DNA from: Prosopocoilus inquinatus | Taxonomy: Eukaryota; Arthropoda; Insecta; Coleoptera; Lucanidae | Direction: 5' to 3' | DNA: 64,000 bases | Assembly (NCBI GenBank): GCA_036172665.1 | Contig: CM069877.1 | Location: 18,873,001 to 18,937,000 of the forward strand | In this document: positions 33,196 through 42,686 of the stretch, in pieces | Position numbering within the stretch: the first letter of the stretch is position 1 | How the letters are laid out: the number at the start of each line of letters is the position of its first letter | Position numbers and translations under genes: made by a program | Notes under the pieces: generated by a model | Told to the model about the DNA's origin: nothing | Seen by the model: the letters and a program-made list of their open reading frames with translations, nothing else | The model's database searches: none

Positions 33196-34065
33196 AAATT
33201 TAATTCTTTTCATAATAGATTACAATTTACAGTAGAAAAAGAAAATAATAATTCATTGAGTTTTCTTGATGTAAATATTATCAGACAGAATGATAAATTA
33301 ATTACTAATTGGTTTCATAAACCTACCTGGTCAGGTAGGTACATAAATTTTCACTCGTACACACCTAAAAATTATAAAATTGCAACTATTATTTCATTAA
33401 CTGATCGAGCTATTTTACTTTCTGATAAAGTTTACATTTATGATAACTTAAATTTAATAAAGAAAACTCTTATTCAAAATTCTTATCCAATAAATCTTAT
33501 TGAATCAGTAATTAAAAATCGTATTAAATACTTACAAAATTCAAATGTCTCTAAAAACATTAGACAAATTTCGAATCATAAATACATATCTTTGCCTTAT
33601 ATTGAACCATTACACAATACATTTAAACACATTTTCAAAAAACATAATTTAATTTTAGCCAGTAAATCTGTGAATAATTTAAATTTAATTTTTTCGAATT
33701 TAAAAACCAAAACACCGAAATTAAAACAACCTAACGTGGTTTATGAAATCAAATGTTCAAATTGTAATTCTGTTTATATAGGTGAAACGAGCCAAAATTT
33801 AAAAAAACGTTTAGACCAACATAAATATCATATTCAAAAAAATAATCAAAATCATTCAATGCTTGTAGAGCATTCATTAGTAAATAATCATAATTTTGAT
33901 TTTGATAATACTGATATTTTGTACAGTGAATCTAATATTTTTAAAAGACGTTTCATAGAAATGTGTAAAATTAAAATGTCTGGAAATTCTATTAATAAAC
34001 GTACGGACTTTGAAAATTTAAATGACATATTTTGTAGTTTTCTGGACTCTTTAAACAAGATATAG
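33196..34065 (+). pseudogene. Penelope ORF fragment, residues 534-822 (plus)
   Basis: A 5'-truncated copy starting at KFNSFHN (residue 534, after the YVDD motif) and running to the stop, including the full GIY-YIG domain but no catalytic RT palm. Its first 752 bp form the unpaired centre of the giant palindrome. It is the upstream tandem partner of the right-hand complete element. Confidence 0.88.
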
Positions 34066-34096
34066 ATCTGTCAATTAATTATTTAATTATATATAT

Positions 34097-34133
<37 letters not shown>

Positions 34134-34383
34134 GCTTTAATTAGTTCTAGTTACTTTTATTCCGAACAACTCGTAGTTTAGTTTAAAAATCATGTTACCT
34201 TTTCGTTTCTCTTGACGACTTGTTTCTCTTGACAACTTGTTTATTTACTTTTTTTTTCACTCCTGACGAAGCTATAAATCTATAGCGAAACGTTGAGTGT
34301 GTTTCCCTTCATTTTTCTGTCCGGTTTGAGATTAAAAAAACCTTCTACTTACTATTTTCATCGGACAAGAACAAACTTCAATT
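34066..34383 (+). repeat. Penelope pLTR, right inner copy
   Basis: Mirror image of 32760-33077: TATATATTTAAA, 30 A, ribozyme motif, then the 31-nt segment ending AACTTCA just before the ATG of the right ORF. Confidence 0.85.
34258..34299 (+). ncRNA. Penelope hammerhead ribozyme-like motif 3
   Basis: Same 42-nt motif on the plus strand: CACTC-CTGACGA-A-stem II-GAAA-CGTT-GAGTG, with predicted cleavage after GTT. Confidence 0.78.
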
Positions 34384-36852
34384 ATGGATATCAGAAACAT
34401 AGGGTTTTACGGTTTTGTCGAGTTTCACTACGGGCACCAAAATAAGGTACTGTGCAAAATTTATTCTAATACTTTAATTAAAATTACTAGAATGAAAAAT
34501 CGTAAGCTCTTTTTACTTAAATGTAGGAAAGAGGGAGTTTTCCCTCGTCATATAATTGAACCTTTAAAAAGAGCGTACGATATGTCATGTCACAAAATTG
34601 ACAGATACGTATCAGATTTTGCTAATAAAATTCTTTCATATGAAATAGAGGTAACTTTCAAAGTTCTTGCCAAATTAACTTGGAAATTAGATTATACCTT
34701 AGGTCAGTTAAGTAATTTTCTTGATAATATCACACTGACTAATTTTCTAAATTTTGAAAATCAAAAAAATGAAAGGTATTTTAATAAAATTCGATTAACA
34801 CAGATTAGAAAGTTAGATAATCTTATTTCTATTAGAGATAAAAATTTTTACATTAAATTTGATCAAAATATAATAAATAAGTGGCTTGTAAATTATACAA
34901 ACACTGAGATTCCGTCAAATTTAAAATACATATTCGCTTTAGGCAAAAAATTTTCATTACCTTATTTTCATAAACAACAAGTAGATTTCTTAAAAGTATT
35001 AAGTAGCTTAGAGTTTGGTATTAAATCTTTAGATTCTCCTTCAAAAATACAAATAAGAAATAAATTTTGTTCTAATTTTTTAAATTATATTAGAAATATT
35101 GATAAAACTTTTGAAAAATCAAAGTATAAGATTCTTATTAGAGATGTTTTGTCTTGTAAAAAATTTCTTAAAGATAATCCTAATATTATTGTTACTACAG
35201 CTGATAAAAGCAATGTAACTGTTTTAATTGATAAAACTGATTATTTTTCAAAAGTTCAAACTATGCTGTCTGATAATAATACATATGTAGAATTAGCTAA
35301 CGATCCCACCGAATCTTATCAACGTAAAACTTTCAGTATTATTAATAAGATAGAGAAATCTGTTGAAATTAGTAATATTGTTGCTAAATCTCTTAAAGTA
35401 CAACATCCCATATTTCCTAAATTATACTGCATTCCAAAAATTCATAAACCTAATACACCTCTTCGTCCTATAGTTTCCACTATTGGTTCTTCTCCATATT
35501 TCTTATCTAAATTTATTTCAAAAATCATTACTCAGGTTACTAGTAAATCAGAATATTTTATAAAAAATTCTTTTGAACTCGTAGAAAAATTAAAACAAAT
35601 AACTGTACCAAATAATTGCATTATAATTTCTTTAGATGTTATTTCTTTATTTACTAACATTCCTAAAGATTTAGCTTTAAAAAGTATAAATGATAGGTGG
35701 TTAGAGATTAAAGATTTTACTGATATTTCCAAAGGTAACTTTTTAGAAATAGTTGATTTATGTTTTGAAACATCTTATTTTGCTTTCAATGATAAATTTT
35801 ATAAACAGATTTTTGGTACAGCAATGGGTTCTCCTTTATCTCCGGCTTTAGCTGAAATTGTTATGCAAGAACTAGAAAAATCTGTTATTAACTCTTTATC
35901 ATTCGATTTAACGTTATATTTTCGTTATGTAGATGACATTTTATTGATTTTGCCTTCTGATAAGGTAGATTTTGTTTTAAATAAATTTAATTCTTTTCAT
36001 AATAGATTACAATTTACAGTAGAAAAAGAAAATAATAATTCATTGAGTTTTCTTGATGTAAATATTATCAGACAGAATGATAAATTAATTACTAATTGGT
36101 TTCATAAACCTACCTGGTCAGGTAGGTACATAAATTTTCACTCGTACACACCTAAAAATTATAAAATTGCAACTATTATTTCATTAACTGATCGAGCTAT
36201 TTTACTTTCTGATAAAGTTTACATTTATGATAACTTAAATTTAATAAAGAAAACTCTTATTCAAAATTCTTATCCAATAAATCTTATTGAATCAGTAATT
36301 AAAAATCGTATTAAATACTTACAAAATTCAAATGTCTCTAAAAACATTAGACAAATTTCGAATCATAAATACATATCTTTGCCTTATATTGAACCATTAC
36401 ACAATACATTTAAACACATTTTCAAAAAACATAATTTAATTTTAGCCAGTAAATCTGTGAATAATTTAAATTTAATTTTTTCGAATTTAAAAACCAAAAC
36501 ACCGAAATTAAAACAACCTAACGTGGTTTATGAAATCAAATGTTCAAATTGTAATTCTGTTTATATAGGTGAAACGAGCCAAAATTTAAAAAAACGTTTA
36601 GACCAACATAAATATCATATTCAAAAAAATAATCAAAATCATTCAATGCTTGTAGAGCATTCATTAGTAAATAATCATAATTTTGATTTTGATAATACTG
36701 ATATTTTGTACAGTGAATCTAATATTTTTAAAAGACGTTTCATAGAAATGTGTAAAATTAAAATGTCTGGAAATTCTATTAATAAACGTACGGACTTTGA
36801 AAATTTAAATGACATATTTTGTAGTTTTCTGGACTCTTTAAACAAGATATAG
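34384..36852 (+). CDS. Penelope-like reverse transcriptase with GIY-YIG endonuclease (right copy)
   Basis: 822 codons starting MDIRNIGFYG, directly after the pLTR. It encodes the same protein as the left copy; domain positions are given there. It is very AT-rich (Asn, Lys, Ile bias), unlike the host exons. Intact, with a complete pLTR on each side apart from the missing distal extension. Confidence 0.93.
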   Translation: MDIRNIGFYGFVEFHYGHQNKVLCKIYSNTLIKITRMKNRKLFLLKCRKEGVFPRHIIEPLKRAYDMSCHKIDRYVSDFANKILSYEIEVTFKVLAKLTWKLDYTLGQLSNFLDNITLTNFLNFENQKNERYFNKIRLTQIRKLDNLISIRDKNFYIKFDQNIINKWLVNYTNTEIPSNLKYIFALGKKFSLPYFHKQQVDFLKVLSSLEFGIKSLDSPSKIQIRNKFCSNFLNYIRNIDKTFEKSKYKILIRDVLSCKKFLKDNPNIIVTTADKSNVTVLIDKTDYFSKVQTMLSDNNTYVELANDPTESYQRKTFSIINKIEKSVEISNIVAKSLKVQHPIFPKLYCIPKIHKPNTPLRPIVSTIGSSPYFLSKFISKIITQVTSKSEYFIKNSFELVEKLKQITVPNNCIIISLDVISLFTNIPKDLALKSINDRWLEIKDFTDISKGNFLEIVDLCFETSYFAFNDKFYKQIFGTAMGSPLSPALAEIVMQELEKSVINSLSFDLTLYFRYVDDILLILPSDKVDFVLNKFNSFHNRLQFTVEKENNNSLSFLDVNIIRQNDKLITNWFHKPTWSGRYINFHSYTPKNYKIATIISLTDRAILLSDKVYIYDNLNLIKKTLIQNSYPINLIESVIKNRIKYLQNSNVSKNIRQISNHKYISLPYIEPLHNTFKHIFKKHNLILASKSVNNLNLIFSNLKTKTPKLKQPNVVYEIKCSNCNSVYIGETSQNLKKRLDQHKYHIQKNNQNHSMLVEHSLVNNHNFDFDNTDILYSESNIFKRRFIEMCKIKMSGNSINKRTDFENLNDIFCSFLDSLNKI

Positions 36853-36883
36853 ATCTGTCAATTAATTATTTAATTATATATAT

Positions 36884-36920
<37 letters not shown>

Positions 36921-37137
36921 GCTTTAATTAGTTCTAGTTACTTTTATTCCGAACAACTCGTAGTTTAGTTTAAAAATCATGTTACCTTTTCGTTTCTCTT
37001 GACGACTTGTTTCTCTTGACAACTTGTTTATTTACTTTTTTTTTCACTCCTGACGAAGCTATAAATCTATAGCGAAACGTTGAGTGTGTTTCCCTTCATT
37101 TTTCTGTCCGGTTTGAGATTAAAAAAACCTTCTACTT
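36853..37137 (+). repeat. Penelope pLTR, right outer copy (lacks extension)
   Basis: Runs from the ORF stop to CCTTCTACTT, then directly into the 12-bp target duplication. The 31-nt segment present at the other three pLTRs is absent, so the two ends of the composite are not equivalent. Confidence 0.85.
37045..37086 (+). ncRNA. Penelope hammerhead ribozyme-like motif 4
   Basis: Fourth identical copy of the 42-nt motif, in the pLTR downstream of the right ORF. Confidence 0.78.
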
Positions 37138-37149
37138 GATAATTTGTTG
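37138..37149 (+). repeat. Right target-site duplication of the Penelope composite
   Basis: GATAATTTGTTG, identical to 29964-29975. Confidence 0.85.
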
Positions 37150-38319
37150 GTCTACAGAGTTTATGGCAAGCCAGTAAATCAGAGATCAAAATATTAATAT
37201 TAAATCTGAACGATTTAAAATAAGATGAAAGACATAGCCAATAATATGCGCAATTTAAACTTTTACAAAATTCAGGATAATGATTTTAATTTTATTGGAC
37301 GTTTTTAAGTACCTCGCAATATTTATTTTGCCCACATCAGATTTAAATCTGGCCCCGCTGCTGATTGTGTTGTTAATTGTGTAATTACTAATTACAAACT
37401 GATATAAAGTTAAGTAAATTTAACTCGTGATTGACCATGTCGATATATTTGTTATACGGACACTTATTTCTAAGAAATGCTTAAATTTTATAAATTTGAT
37501 GAATTTCGCACATACTTTTAATATACAGTGTTTCCCAAAAGTAACGGATAAATTCTATAAAATGGTTGAGAAAAATATTGTAGAAAAACGCTCGGACAGG
37601 TCGATTTTTATTTTTAAATTGTCATTTGGAGATGTAATTTTCAACCCCCCACCCCTCAACCCCTGAGCGACATCAGCCCCAACTTTAAAAATTCAAATAG
37701 CAAGGTACTCCTAATACCTCATTTAATGGCATTTTTAATGGAGAATACAATAAAAAAAAAACTTTTTAAGAATCGATTGATAAATAACAGATATTCAGCA
37801 AAAATGTTTGAATTGAAAGTGTTTTCCGACAGTAAAGGATAAATTCTATAAAATGGTAATTTATAGAAAGAAAATCACAAATTGTTCGTTTATTCTTCTG
37901 GAATAGCCCTAAGCTAGTATCTTGGACAAGAATGCAGCTCAATGTATTAGATTATTTAATTTCCTGAACAAAACTTAAACCGTTAACGCAGAAATATTTT
38001 TAAATTACGTGCCTTTTTTTATTTTAATTCCCCCTAGGCCGCGTGAGGCGCACATTTTGTTGCTCCACATACACAACGTTGGCTTTGACATCTAATATAT
38101 CTTTTATCTATGCATTTAATTCATAATTACAGATAATGGACAAAGTACACATTCAAAATCCAAAATTAAATTATGATTTGACATTAATACTTATTTAACT
38201 CCACCGTTATTGTTCAGAAACTTGAAACTCCACGCCGTGGGAGAAAATCTAAGCCAAGAAATGTAACTCTTATCTGTTGGGTCAAAGGTTGGGTAGGGTA
38301 TCTGATCGCACTCTTTCGA
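37150..38319. other. Intergenic DNA without a supported gene
   Basis: No exons are seen. Around 37527-37690 the sequence ACAGTGTTTCCCAAAAGTAA followed by GATAAATTCTATAAAATGG recurs in part near 37830, indicating a decayed interspersed repeat. A C-rich patch (CCCCCCACCCC) lies at about 37646. Confidence 0.4.
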
Positions 38320-39065
38320 CGTTTCACCAGAGATATAGAGGAGGGGAGAATTCGCGTCGACCTGCGCGAACTAACCAAGATTGAATATCGCCATTTTGAC
38401 GCTCTATTGTGCGGGAAATTTAAATAAAAGAATTTACCTGTTAAAATTAAGTAGATGCACTACTCACATTTAAACAGAAATAAAAGTACACCTTATCAAC
38501 AGACGTGATTTGCATTATAAAAATTACGATTTCGTAAGAAACACATCAGAAAAAAAAAGTTACAGTACAATAAAACAACCCTGAATTTAAATTTAAAGTT
38601 AAAATATTTCTGTCTTGTGCCAGTGTATGTGGAATAATAGTTATTTTAATGCGAGGTCTGATAAATATACCGTTTAAAATTACTGAAAATTACCTAGACT
38701 ATTTCATTGCAAAATATTGACATAACACCGCCATAGAAAAAAAATGGATTTGTAGTATTTTTGAATTTTAATATTAGTAATAAATCATTAACAAAATGAA
38801 CTACAAAGGTAATATAACATGAAAATCTACCTATATTCAGTACATACACAATTAACCTATTGTATATTAAACTGTACAATTGCGGAGAAAACAGAATTTG
38901 TACTTAAAAAGTTAAATAAATTCTCTTGGCCTGGTACAATTTTTGTTGGTTCTGGAGATGTTTCTTTTTTACAATCGTATATTTAGTTTTTATTTTCTCC
39001 GGACGCACACTAAAAATTATAACAAACTGAAAACACTGTATTTCATTTTTAGATTTAAATCTCAC

Positions 39066-39282
39066 CTGTAATTATGTACTGATTTGTTCGCTGACTTTTT
39101 TGACTACTACTTGTAACAAACGGTACTGCATCTGACTTAAGAACGCATTGATCACCTTTAGCAATAAAATCTTCGGGACTAAAATGTTGAGAACAATGAA
39201 TTTGTTTCGTGTCCAAACTTATGTTACAATATCTTTTTCAAGAACTTGCAACCACTTTCTAACTACTTCACCTCGAGGAAAT
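39066..39282 (-). pseudogene. THAP domain, exon 2 (frameshifted)
   Basis: Acceptor GTTTCAG, donor GTGAGATT. It reads FPRGEVVRKWLQVLEKDI in the frame set by exon 1. In a frame shifted by one base near 39225 it then reads KQIHCSQHFSPEDFIAKGD followed by VLKSDAVPF. W, the C-x-x-H pair (CSQH), F and the AVPF end are the THAP C2CH hallmarks. The single-base shift means this copy cannot encode an intact domain unless it is a sequence error. Confidence 0.7.
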
Positions 39283-39367
39283 CTGAAACAATTGTACCAA
39301 TAATGATTCTTTAGTACATGCTTTTAAACAATCCCTGCTGCATAAATAGGTATAAATAACAACTTAC

Positions 39368-39435
39368 GTGTGAAAAGAAACACCTTCGGGCTTAAATCTT
39401 CGAATGTTTGAAAATCCTGGTAGAGAACAAGACAT
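39368..39435 (-). pseudogene. THAP domain, exon 1
   Basis: ATG at 39435-39433, MSCSLPGFSNIRRFKPEGVS then FH, donor GTAAGTTG. The N-terminal cysteine and the SFH...FP join to exon 2 fit the THAP zinc-finger DNA-binding domain. The second N-terminal cysteine expected in C-x2-4-C is not obvious (F where C is usual), a further sign of decay. Confidence 0.65.
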
Positions 39436-40344
39436 CTTGTAGTAGATATAAATTATCGAATAATCCCATAAAATATAAAAACCACACAAAACTCACAGAT
39501 TATAATACAAAACAACTCCACTGAAAAACATGTCATAACCCTATAACCACAACACGCTCTGATATACCGTATAACGCCGTATATAAAGCACCTGCAGCGG
39601 TCGTATTTAATATACGAACATCAAAATGGCGACTTCCATAGATTTGTCGTAAATTTGGATGCGCACTCGTCGAAGCGAATTCTCCCCTCCTCTATATCTC
39701 CTCTATATCTCTGCGTTTCACCCGGTGATGGCAGCAGTGTTGTCAGAGGTGGTGATTTATCACCAGATCTGGAGATATTTGTTATTTGATAATTACCTAG
39801 TGATTATTTTTATAAATCGTGATTTTCTGGTGCTTTTTCATAAAATATAAGTAATAAGAAGAAATTTATGACATTAAAGTAATTTTAAGTTTCAATGATA
39901 AAATTTGAGACGTTGCCTTTTTGCGATATCCAATATCAAGCGTCTGTCAACAGTGTCAACTTTCAGTGCTAGTTTCTCCCGCCAATGCGAAAATATTTGC
40001 AAGGCACTTTTCCTTCGTAAACTATGAACTCTTTTATACAAATTCATATATTTTTAGTTGTGTTAAACGCCCTTTTACAATTTACAAACATTTATATTTT
40101 ACAATCGAAGGCAAAAAAGTAGTAGGCAATTACGGTTTCCTGTAGTTTTTTTCGAAAATGGTACTCTTTAAATACAATTTCCTACTTTAGGTAACACTCT
40201 CTAAGCTTTCAGATTTGACAAGTTCATAATTTTTGTAAAGTCTGTGAAATCAATCGCAGAAATAATACCATTTTGAGAAAGAAAAATAACAGGAAACTGT
40301 AACTGTCTATTATTTTTTGCTTTCGACCGTAGCTGCTTTCTTTT

Positions 40345-40411
40345 GTTTGTTTGTTTTGTTTTCGAATAGTTTGGATCTGGATTCCGTAGTTGCTGCAATA
40401 AGACACGTCAG
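40345..40411 (+). repeat. GCTTTCTTTCGC MITE, copy 5, left fragment
   Basis: Contains TTCGAATAGTTTGGATCTGG and the TAGTTGCTGCAATAAGACAC block, then is interrupted by the Harbinger-like element at 40412. It resumes at 41098 with AGATTTGAATTATTGATTGA. Confidence 0.75.
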
Positions 40412-41097
40412 GGAGGCTATTCTCAAATGTCGGATGGTGACACTAGAAATCGACAACTGTCAGTTTTGATTTCTGTATTCTCAAACACTATTCGAAGTGA
40501 ATGTCGTACGCGACTGCGATTATCGACGAAGCGATTTAACAACGTTGTATATTACTTCAATTGAATAGCATTCGGCCGCATATTTCATATTATTTAAGTT
40601 GGCAAATCTGAAATTTACCACCATAATTTTTGTTTATCAGTATCGTGCAGTAGAGGGCTCCCTCGTGCATCGTGCATAAATTATGGAAACAAATAAAAAA
40701 CAATATTGTAATGCGCGACAGAAAGAATTGTTAAGTAATTTTGTGCAGGTTGAGAATAATGTAGCAATTTTAAGTGGAAAATTCACAAAAGACATATGAA
40801 ATACATCATTGTCCCTTCATTTTCTTCTAAATTTTGAATAATAAATAATTCTTCTGCCATAATTTAATGCACGAAATCAATAACCACTTCAACACACGTG
40901 CGAAATGAAATTACATAACCTCGTTCTGTTCTTGTCGTTCACGACATGATAAATGTAGAGTGGTTTTGACCACTCTACAATATCTCTACTAAAAATGTTG
41001 AAAATTTGTCGTACGCGACATTTGAGAATTAGCTTTAGTAGACATTTTAGCAATGTCGCATTCGACATGCACATTTGCTGATTTGAGAATAAGGCCC
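40412..41097 (-). mobile_element. PIF/Harbinger-like element, copy 3, inserted in a MITE
   Basis: 686 bp, the reverse-oriented relative of 16256-16968, with ends GGAGGCTATTCTC and GAATAAGGCCCC. Flanked by CAG at 40409-40411 and 41098-41100, again the CWG target type. It splits a GCTTTCTTTCGC MITE cleanly, so the Harbinger-type insertion is the younger event. Confidence 0.82.
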
Positions 41098-41311
41098 CAG
41101 ATTTGAATTATTGATTGACAGTTTCCTTGTAAATAACTGCAATTCAATCCAAACGAAACGTAAAAGTAGTTTGATTCGAAAGGGAAATGGGATTATCGAT
41201 CGGGACTGAATTTTCAAGGAGAGTAGGGATTAATCCGTTTGCAAAAGAACGTCCATCCTTGAATCTAAACGCGTTTGGACCACGTTCTTGTAAGCGAAAG
41301 AAAGCACCTCG
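41098..41311 (+). repeat. GCTTTCTTTCGC MITE, copy 5, right fragment
   Basis: Continuation of 40345-40411: TTGATTGACAGTTTCCTTG, AACTGCAATTCAATCC, and the terminus AGCGAAAGAAAGCACCT at about 41309. Confidence 0.75.
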
Positions 41312-41574
41312 TAATTAGGAAAAGTATTTGAAGTTTTTTTTTTTTTTTTTTTTTTAATCATTTTGTACCTGAATATAAAACATAATTTTAATGCCTCAGT
41401 ATAATAACGTCAAAAATTTAAATCAACGACAAATTAGTACAAAAAAGATAAAATAAACTGGTGATTTCCAGTTGGTAACTGGTGACTTCTTGTCAGCCAA
41501 TCTGGTGACTTAAATCTTGATCGTCTGGCAACACTGGATGGCGGTGATGTCACTAAACGCGACCAAAACGTCAA

Positions 41575-41796
41575 ATGAGCGTCCTCCATACGTCAGATTT
41601 AGGATTCTTCATATCGCACGAGAAGTTCATAGAGGACGTTTACCAACATGTGAAATATGGAGAAGAAGACCTTGCCTTTCGTTTGCGCAAGAACCTGTTC
41701 GAAATTAACCGCCCGTATAACGTGAATAGCAACAAACACAAACTTAACCTCAAACGCAAACACGAAAATGAGAAGTTTCAGGAATTCCGGCGAGAG
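41575..41796 (+). CDS. METTL4: METTL4 exon 1: MT-A70-family N6-adenine methyltransferase
   Basis: ATG at 41575, 74 codons, MSVLHTSDLGFFISHEKFIE and on to EKFQEFRRE, donor GTAAATGC, then a 61-bp intron. The complete protein is 355 residues in four exons. Members of this family methylate adenine N6: METTL4 is known for the U2 snRNA m6Am site, and DNA 6mA has also been proposed. Upstream ATGs at 41538 and 41547 are out of frame with the METTL4 start. A young MITE/Harbinger nest ends only about 260 bp upstream. Confidence 0.88.
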
Positions 41797-41857
41797 GTAA
41801 ATGCCCCCCGTCTGTCCCCGCAAAATAACTGTGACGCTTTTATTTTTATTTGTACAG

Positions 41858-42388
41858 ATCAAGTTCGTAAATCGCTTGTACGAATCGTTTCGCAAAGAAC
41901 TTTCAGTTGCAGGAGTTTTGGCCGAAGAAGCAGACATCACAGGCAATGAGGGGGCGCTGCAGACGTCTAAAGCTGTTTACGATGCATCTGGAAGGGCCGA
42001 CGTCGTCAACTGCTTAGGGCGAAACGAACTGAACTCAATTTGCACAGTCATCAAAGATAATAATTACTTATTTCCATCAAATTGTAAGTTCTACTGTAAG
42101 GATGTCAAGGAAATCCTTGGGAATTTGCAAGGCGAGAAGTTTGATTTGATAGTGTTGGATCCCCCCTGGTGGAACAAGTACATCCGCAGAGTGAACTCGA
42201 AGACGAGCAATGCATATAAAATGATTTATAATGAGGAATTAAGGGCGATACCCATTGAGGACTTAATTGAAGATGAAGGAATGGTGGTTGTTTGGTGTAC
42301 TAATTCGAGTCAACACGTAGATACCCTTAAGACAGACATATTCAAGAAGTGGAATGTGGAATATCTCGGCAAATGGTATTGGCTGAAA
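41858..42388 (+). CDS. METTL4: METTL4 exon 2 (catalytic core)
   Basis: 177 codons, acceptor TTTGTACAG, donor GTAAGTAAG. It contains the catalytic DPPW (residues 175-178, in VLDPPWWNK), preceded by a cofactor-binding region and followed by GMVVVWCTNSSQHV and LGKWYWLK. DPPW is the MT-A70 active-site motif. Two overlapping GTAAGT donors exist; the first (after 42388, phase 0) is chosen because it joins in frame to exon 3 to give WLK-VTKSG as in the family. Confidence 0.93.
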
Positions 42389-42457
42389 GTAAGTAAGTAT
42401 CTTCACCATACTTTGCTATGGCTACGTAATACAACTATGAACACAGTCATATATTAT

Positions 42458-42686
42458 AGGTGTTTTCTTTCGCTTAACAGTTTGAATCGTGTTTCGAATA
42501 GTTCGGACCTGAATTTAGTAGTTGTTGCAACAAGACACTTGACTTAAACTTTTGATGGATAGTTCATTTGTAAATAACCAAAATTCAACCCAAACAAGTT
42601 TTAAAAATAGAGAAATTCAAAGAAAAGAATGTCTGTTTTTGAATCAAAACACGTTTGGATCACGATTTTGTGAGCGAAAGAAAGCC
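42458..42686 (+). repeat. GCTTTCTTTCGC MITE, copy 6
   Basis: 229 bp, starts AGGTGTTTTCTTTCGCTTAA and ends AGCGAAAGAAAGCC. Sits near the start of the 14.4-kb METTL4 intron. Confidence 0.8.

Larger units (their letters stand above)
29976..37137. mobile_element. Inverted Penelope-like retroelement composite
   Basis: A 7162-bp insertion flanked by one 12-bp duplication. Left half, minus strand: a 31-nt terminal extension, pLTR, complete ORF, second pLTR, then the last 37 codons of another copy. Right half, plus strand: codons 534-822 of a copy, pLTR, complete ORF, final pLTR without the 31-nt extension. The halves are reverse complements over about 3.19 kb each (30007-33195 against 33948-37137), around a 752-bp single-copy centre (33196-33947). 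Differences between arms are minimal: one base near 30046 and one base in a poly(T) run (29 against 30). One duplication around the whole implies a single integration event. Confidence 0.88.
38328..39713 (-). mobile_element. 1.39-kb hAT/P-like element with THAP-domain remnant
   Basis: Terminal repeats CAGAGATATAGAGGAGGGGA and its complement at the right, where an extra TATAGAGGAGA-type unit is duplicated. Flanked by CGTTTCAC at 38320-38327 and 39714-39721 (8-bp duplication). Inner inverted blocks hold ATCGCCATTTTGACG-like sequence. The minus strand carries two exons of a THAP domain but no transposase catalytic region. Confidence 0.8.

Noticed and set aside
33085..34065. Apparent 326-codon plus-strand protein in the Penelope composite
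   Set aside because: Its first 37 codons are the reverse complement of the ORF 3' end read through the head-to-head junction at 33195/33196. Only residues from KFNSFHN onward are real Penelope sequence, and there is no natural start.
41517..41708. Alternative upstream start for METTL4 at ATG 41538 or 41547
   Set aside because: These ATGs are out of frame with the FFISHEKFIE...FRRE reading frame that continues into exon 2. They may act as upstream ATGs but do not extend METTL4.
42389..42393. Alternative METTL4 exon 2 donor 4 bp downstream (GTAAGTAT)
   Set aside because: It would enter exon 3 out of phase. The first GTAAGT gives WLK-VTKSG in frame, as in the family.
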